DNA from: Aquatica leii
Taxonomy: Eukaryota > Arthropoda > Insecta > Coleoptera > Lampyridae
DNA: 64,000 nt
Assembly: GCA_035610365.1 (NCBI GenBank)
Contig: CM069434.1
Location: forward strand, 123,064,895 to 123,128,894
Reading direction: 5' to 3'
Positions 57,374 through 64,000 of this stretch are shown here, in pieces; the stretch's first letter is position 1; every line of letters begins with the position of its first letter. The notes beneath the pieces were generated by a model. The model saw only the letters and a program-made list of their open reading frames with translations. It was not told the DNA's origin and ran no database searches. The position numbers were made by a program, and so were the translations under genes.

Positions 57374-60300
57374 TAGTTTTCTTTCTTGTTTTATGTAATC
57401 AGAAAGGACAAGAGAAGATTCACACCCGTATCAGTATTGTATTGTATTACTTCGCTAGATTACTTTATGCACATTACTTAGAATACCGTATACTTTCTTG
57501 CCTTTATATTTATTATTTTAATTATGTCAACCTTGTACGTACTACTTCTAAGTAACGTAGAATTTTGCTTTATGTAATTTGTTTCAATTGTATTTAGTAA
57601 CCGTCAGCTTTCAGCCTACTAACTTATTTTATGTGATTATAACGTTAGATCATACTGATTTAAATTTACTTTTAGTATCAAACTTTATATCTTCTGTAAC
57701 TTTCTATATTGTTGTTAAGTACGTTGACGTGACATCCGTTAAGTTTCTCCAATCATTTAAACGCAGTCATAACCAAAGGCAAAATGACATTAACCGTCGC
57801 ACATAAACGTATATACCACGAATATTTTCGTTTTAAATTAGATAAAAAAGAGTAGTGGAGGTCACTACTGATGTCGAAGGATTGTCGGTTTGGTAAGCTT
57901 TGTACTCATATTTTACTTTTTTGGTATTCATTATTGTTATCGTCGATTGACGATTCACTTATAACATTTCTTAGCAATTGAATATAATTAGTTCTATGGT
58001 GGGTTGTCTGAAGGAAAAGGCCTACATTGATATTGTTATGAAAAAATATATATCTTATTATTCCCTTCTAAATCCATTTTTAATATACTTTTAAATATCC
58101 TTTTAAAAATAACATCCTGTTTTAATGAAAGTTAACAATCATTTTGTTAATCACTTATAAATGATGTAATTAAGACATCCAAAACATATATAAACTTTGC
58201 TATTGTTTAAGAATTCAAGTTTTATTGTTATTGTTGCTTCTAAATAAACGTTTGTACTCTCTGTATTAGTTTCATTTGGAACAATTATTAATTAATAATT
58301 CTTCAAATCAGGTTTATCATAAGTGTTGTGCAATAAGCATTAGCTTATAAAATTAAACCTTGGTGTCAGGTGACAAACCACCAATTCCACAACAATATTA
58401 TAGCTGGATATTATTGTATTAGTCGACAAATGTATAATTCTTATTGGGCTAATTCTTTCTCTGGTGATTTAAACGAATATTCTCTTTTCTTGTAATAAAT
58501 ATGTCGATGTTAGAAGTTGTGTTTTGACAATTTATTCCTTTTAGTGATCGACAGATTTAAACAAGGATATTTATCTGTTTTGGCGTTTTTTTAGTTTAGT
58601 GTAGGATTAGCACACCGAGACTTGCGATCCGTTTGCCGATACATCTGAGTTAGTCGCTTACAATTAAGTTATCAGAAAATTCTCGTAACATCTGATGCAG
58701 TGTTGGTGTAGCGAGTGCCAGGTGGTGCATTTTTGGTCTGAGTTTCCATAATGCATAGCAGAGTCATATAAGCTTTAAATTGATAGTAAAATTTTTAGTA
58801 TTTATTATTAATATTACAAATATTAATAAAATAATACATAAAATTAACAAAAAATGTAGTAATGAACCATTTACTGACATTAAGTAATGGTAAAATTTAC
58901 TTTACGAGCGTTAATTTTTTATACAATAAATAATTAATTATTTTTTTTAAATAAAGTGTTGAATTAATTTATAAAAAGAATTATAAAATTTGTTTGTAAT
59001 TTTAACTACAATTACAATAAACAAAGTAAGTATTTTAAAACCAATAAACTTATATGTAATTGTAGGTATTATTTCATATACACAATCTTACTTCAATTGT
59101 ATCTAATTTACATGTTTCTCAAGTTTTATTTTAATTAATAAAATTTAAAGAAGAAAGAATATACGTTTTTGTAATAATAATGATAAGTAAAACTCTAAAC
59201 GTAAATCTTTGGTACAGGTGTAATGGTTTTTTTATGATTTAAAATTACATTTAACACTATGAGCTATTCAATCCGTAACGAATTGTATTTTTTAAAGTTT
59301 ATTGCGCATTAGGTGCACTTTGGTCTTCGAAGTGAACATATAGCCGCAGGCACGAATAAAAACTATTTTTCTTTTGCAATTGGGTACGCCAAAAGAACAA
59401 TCGCAGTTAAAGTATGATATAAAAACCTAGTTTCACAATATGATTTTATATACTTGATAGACTTTGTCATCATGTTTTGCACAAAATCGATATCAATCGC
59501 TAGCTACAATCTTTATCGGTTATGAAAACAGTCAACCATTTTTAATTCTAAGTAAAAACATTAAATTAAACAATCAATCAAGCTTATCTAAATGATGTTT
59601 AAAAAAATATGAACAATCTAAGACATGAGCTTTTCATCGGCTAACTTAGAATGACATTTTCTTTGTAGGCAGTGATAAATCACTGATAATCGCCTACATT
59701 AAATCACCCCTGTAAAAATTTTTGCATGGTATAAACATTAAAAGGTACACGAAAACTAGACGAATAATTAGAATAATAAGAAGTAGCTAAAAGTTGCGTA
59801 AATCAATACAGAAACTGTACATTCTAATTTTAAACTAATAATCTGCTCTTATTTTGATTTTGATAGTGTTAATTCATTTGATGATTTCATTAGTTATAAA
59901 AACGCAATTAAAAATAAACGGAAATTAGTATAACAAAAAGTTTATAACATTTTCAACGTCCATAAATGCAAAATCGCTTTCTGAATATTAAATTTACTTT
60001 GTCTATTGATTTTGTGTCAATTTGCACCACAATTAAATCAGATTTTAAAATGTGTCGAACACGACTAAAATTTTAGCGTTATAAAATTATGTCTATAAAG
60101 ACAAATTCCGTTATTAACATCAAGGAAAATATTACATTTTGATATAAAAAGTAGTAATTACTTTTATAAAACGTATAAGTAAAAATTATTAAGTACCGTA
60201 GTAAACGAACAAATGAGATTACCAGTTAAGTAAAAGTTGGTAAAAGCATTAGGTAAGGTAATAAACAAAAATTTAGCTTTTAATGTAGAAAGCTAAAATA

Positions 60301-60420
60301 ATAGTTATTGTAGAAACGTCAAAACGAAAAAGGTTTGTTGAAAAAGCTATGTTTCTATATTCATTGAAATGTAATTTTACAAGCCATTTTTATGGGTATA
60401 TAGGGTTGTTAAGTGTCAGG
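57374..60420. other. no gene recognised; AT-rich
   Basis: No coding or RNA gene was recognised. The only frame above 70 residues (57579-57806) is hydrophobic and lacks motifs. Confidence 0.5.
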
Positions 60421-60434
60421 AACGGATTTATTGC

Positions 60435-60465
60435 TATATATAAGTCCCTGAGTACGTGATCAGAC
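60435..60465 (+). promoter_or_regulatory. TATA plus initiator-like pair
   Basis: TATATATAAG (60435-60444) is followed 27 bases later by TCAGAC, close to the arthropod initiator, at the start of a GC-richer block (60435-60700). No coding frame follows. It might be a retroelement promoter. Confidence 0.3.
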
Positions 60466-60699
60466 TGGGTTTGTAGACAAAATCGATAGTAGGCTGATTG
60501 AGTAAGAACTTATTTGGAACAAAACAGGAATTCCCGAAGCCCAAAGCTCGTTTGACCCATCGAGTGTGTTAGTGGCCCCATGAGGGCGTAGCTTTTACCT
60601 CACCGACAGATAAATTACTAGCGGTTTATCTTCCAACAGTAAAATTTCATTTTCTTCAATCTGTGCTTTGCGCTGAAACCGATTACGAAACGAGGGAAA

Positions 60700-63600
60700 A
60701 ACTAACTAGAAGCTAACAAGAAGGCGTTTCACAATTTCTTGTTGAACATTTCGATTTTTTTAAGATAAAATTATTTGACGCTAGTGTATTATTTGTTAGA
60801 TGTAGACGAAGGACAGCATCGACAATTATAGGACGAAAACATTTATGACCCCCCGGAATAGTAACGTCGACTTTATACGATTACTCGCAGCTAGTGAGTA
60901 GCATACAAATTATTCACATCAAGTTTCAACCACAAACTTTTAAAAGTAATAAAAGAAATTTAGGTAAAATTTGGTGGGTGCAAATCTACACTTTTAGAAT
61001 TTCAAGTTTGCGTTAACAGAGGGCTGCGGCAACATTATACGTAATTACGTCTTACTTTACCTCGTCATTCTTAAAATAACATTTAAAGTTAATATAAAAG
61101 ATAATTATCTTCAAAACGTAATTTCTTTAAACAAAGTCAAGGGGTCTATTAGCGAAATTATCAAAAGCGTTTATAAAGTAATTAGAAACAAAAATTAAAA
61201 TTAATTTAAGTAAAAACGTGTCGGTGTTTTATTTATTATAACAAAGTTTCAAAATGTTAAATTTTAGAAATCATATTATTAAATTATTTAAAACAGTTAT
61301 AAACTTAGATTCAATATAAAATAATAAAAGTTAAAAATTTGTTAGAAAATTAAAATATAGAAATATCTGACGTTTTCTTATGATGCAGAGTAGGGTGAAA
61401 AATCTAAATTTTATTTATATTTAATTACAATAACAAAAAAAACTAATAACCGGTTTATGCATGTAATACGGTTTTTTGTACTTTTTGCAATACTTTTGAG
61501 AATTATTGCTTTAAAAATTGCCAGCTTGCGACGTTATTGACAAAATTCGGAAAAGCTTCATTAATGCGGTTAGGGATCAAACTCGAATGTTGCTTTGAGT
61601 TGAGCAGCGACAAGAAGAGTTTTTTCTAGCAGATTTTGATTTGTTTCTTTAAATTGTTGTTTGGCATACAAAATTTATTTGTTTTCATTATTTCTGTGTT
61701 TTGTTTTGTAATGATTTTAATAAATTTAGGAAACGCTCTTGGATTTTGATTTGATAACAGAGTCATCACCAAATTGTATTTTCTATATGCATACTCGATT
61801 GTATATTTGAGTTTATACTAGAAGCGGTACCTACGTCGATGTGTTTATATAAAAAGAGTGCGACTTTAAATTTGTTTTAAAAACTTTAGGTTTCATGTTT
61901 TTTCAATGAGTAAATTGAGTACAAAAAACTTAACCCGCCAAGGTTCCTTGTCACAACTAGTAGTAGTACAATTATGTTTTGACAGAACAAGGAAAATTCC
62001 AAGTCATTGTAAATTCAGAATACTGATGATTAAACAGCGTAATCATTTTGAAATAATTGAATACAAAATGTTATCAACAACTTTGATTAATTCTAAAAAT
62101 GTAAAATAACTTCTTTGAATTAAAGTGAAATCAATAAAACAATTCCAAAATAGATAAAATAAATAACATCAACTCAAATATCGGTTCTTACACGAAAGAA
62201 ATCGCACAAAATCAAACAACGGTTACACAATATGGCCGACGTGATCTTAATTACCTGCAAACGCCAACTTAATTAAAAAATCGCTTCAATTTTGCTATTA
62301 ATTTAAGCAATTCTTCATAACAACATTACCATTAAAACGTAATAGAAATAACCGACTATGAAAATTAAATAAAAAGAAGAATTACGGACAGCGTTCTTAT
62401 CGTAATCTTAAAAATCAGGTTTCGCAGAACAAAAATAAAATTATGTTGAATTTTACAAGATGTATCTGATTAACCTGATTAACAGGTTTTGATTTTAAAT
62501 GCTGAAATTAGATCATAAATACAAGGAAAAAATGTCAAAATAAATCGGAAACGACGGATCTATTTTATTAAATGGTTTTTTAAGGTTGTTAACACCATGA
62601 ATAAAAGTAAACTGTGCAAATTTCTTTTTAACAATTTGCCAAAATTAAAAATAACATTAAATACATAATAATGTTATCGCTTTAAACTTAGTTAAATTAC
62701 TGTAGTTAAATCGGTCAGTTTTATGTGACGTCACAAAACAATGTGAGAGAAGTAATATGGCTGTTTTAGACAGAGGTCTACCTACTGCGGGAGAGAGGAG
62801 GCAAAAAAAATAGATTTCCCTCCTCCAAGACAAGAACATTGCAATGTTAAATGAGTTTATAAAACTTTTTTTGGCACAAGTACCAAAGCAAGCTCTAATT
62901 AGGTACTGAACTAAAACTTTAGTAAACAAAGAATTTGCTTACATTACAAAAAAAAGAATAAGAATCAAACATCGGCAACAAATTTTATGTGGGTACTTCG
63001 TATGTATCGATTAGTCAATTAAGTTCAAACAGTTTGAATTTTTTTTCGATGTCTACAGAGCTTACACTGTCTACTGACGAAATGTTTAAAGAAACAAAAA
63101 TGTTTATGAAAAACTAAATCCGTCTTACTCAAAAAAGAAGTGAGACAAAGAAATATACTTTTGCCAAAACTTTTTACATTAGCAATGAGAAATAAATACT
63201 GAAACATGCATGAACTTGGAAAATCTTCAAAAAGATTAAAAAAATCAACAGAATATTATAATCAAAGATAAAGCAAAATTATAAAAAACACTCAGAAAAT
63301 CAACTTTAGTGAGTTTTAACACTAACTTATTGTAAACAGTGTTTATTGAAATCTACAGTTATAGTGATACATAAATCATACTAAGTGATGGAGAACAATT
63401 AACTTACGTTAAGCTAACAACGCTATCCTAATGGGAGACAACATAGAAGACCTAAAAAATGCAATAGAAAAAGTTATGATTAAAAAAAGTATTATATTCG
63501 AGACCAGAAACAGTGTTTGATCAATGTGTTTGAGTTAATATTTGGACTACGTAAAAATTATATTTAAAAAATAGCAATCGGGTCGTCTTACTAGCGGAGA

Positions 63601-64000
63601 GCTCCATTGTGCAATGACCACATTATTCTGTGAACTTAAAATACCCGCTTACACATTATTCAAAAACTGCCACTGAAAGTCGAAAGTTGAATACCATAAG
63701 AGTATTTATCACTTGTCAAAATTCAGTGTTTCATTTTATGTAAAACAACATTAATCCAAATGCAATATTTTGGCACTAAAGTCGGGTTCTTAAGCTGTTT
63801 TCTTACTGCAACCGCTCACAAAATTCACCTCGCAGGTCAAAATCAACGTCGGTTAATTGTTGAACTCTTTGGACAAGGTAAAGATACAAAAAATATTTTT
63901 TTAAATAAAATAATATTTGCAGCACTTGCACATACATAGAAGAACAACAAATATTGTAGTTTTGATTTTATTAAAAAGATTTATTCTTTTATCTTTGCAC
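60700..64000. other. no gene recognised; AT-rich
   Basis: No recognisable domains. A purine/pyrimidine-biased block with TGACGTCA lies near 62730-62830; the frame opposite it (62657-62929, minus) has no known motif. Confidence 0.5.

Noticed and set aside
62657-62929. 90-residue minus-strand frame as a membrane protein
   Set aside because: It has no signal or family motif, and the region looks like a repeat-like GA-rich block with TGACGTCA.
63434-63522. Short MGDNIEDLKNAIEKV frame as a gag N-terminus
   Set aside because: It is about 30 residues with no continuation; chance cannot be excluded.

Overview
The window looks like a transposon-dense, gene-poor stretch of a very AT-rich animal genome. 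An arthropod, most likely an insect, is the best guess. The reasons are the mix of element families (Penelope-like retroelements with GIY-YIG nuclease, Helitron, zinc-finger hAT, piggyBac-like, Ty3/gypsy-type gag, LTRs with insect-style TATA plus TCAGTT initiators), multi-copy ORFs of a kind I associate with insect genomes, short GT-AG introns, and no obvious CpG depletion. I recognised no intact host protein gene, no rRNA and no functional tRNA. Nearly every long reading frame belongs to a broken mobile element.

Layout, left to right. 1-657 and 4918-7090 hold two copies of one Penelope-like family in opposite orientation. The first is only the 3' end and carries a hammerhead-like ribozyme core. 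7190-9767 (minus) is a decayed but still recognisably spliced gene joining a Mutator-like transposase domain to a YqaJ-like nuclease domain. 10-20 kb is mostly AT-rich sequence with a 59-bp tandem duplication, a 1.0-kb non-autonomous hAT, two more hammerhead-like cores (14.8 and 15.7 kb) and nested inverted repeats. 20.07-25.56 kb is a 5.5-kb palindrome whose loop holds an internally deleted Helitron. 25.65-26.1 kb holds a tRNA-like sequence and diverged repeats.

26.6-28.6 kb is the 3' half of a hAT element (minus) with a GC-richer solo LTR inserted in it. 32.1-41.85 kb is a nest: a TTAA-flanked MITE; an LTR split by a 1.43-kb TG...CA element (X1); an inverted fragment of a related element; and a second such element (X2) split by a complete-ended 4.6-kb hAT with a perfect 8-bp target duplication. 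41.85-44.1 kb holds remnants of two repetitive ORF families. 47 kb has a gag remnant. 51.7-54.1 kb is a piggyBac-like transposase pseudogene (minus) split by a 1.2-kb hAT, again with a perfect 8-bp duplication. 55.2-56.5 kb has another repetitive ORF fragment and a solo LTR. 56.5-64 kb is largely featureless AT-rich DNA with two candidate promoter-like spots.

Four independent nested insertions (solo LTR in hAT; X1 in LTR; hAT in X2; hAT in piggyBac-like) give relative insertion ages. The most interesting material is the set of hammerhead-like cores (two of them apparently excised from sister copies), the Mutator-like/YqaJ spliced gene, and the large palindrome.
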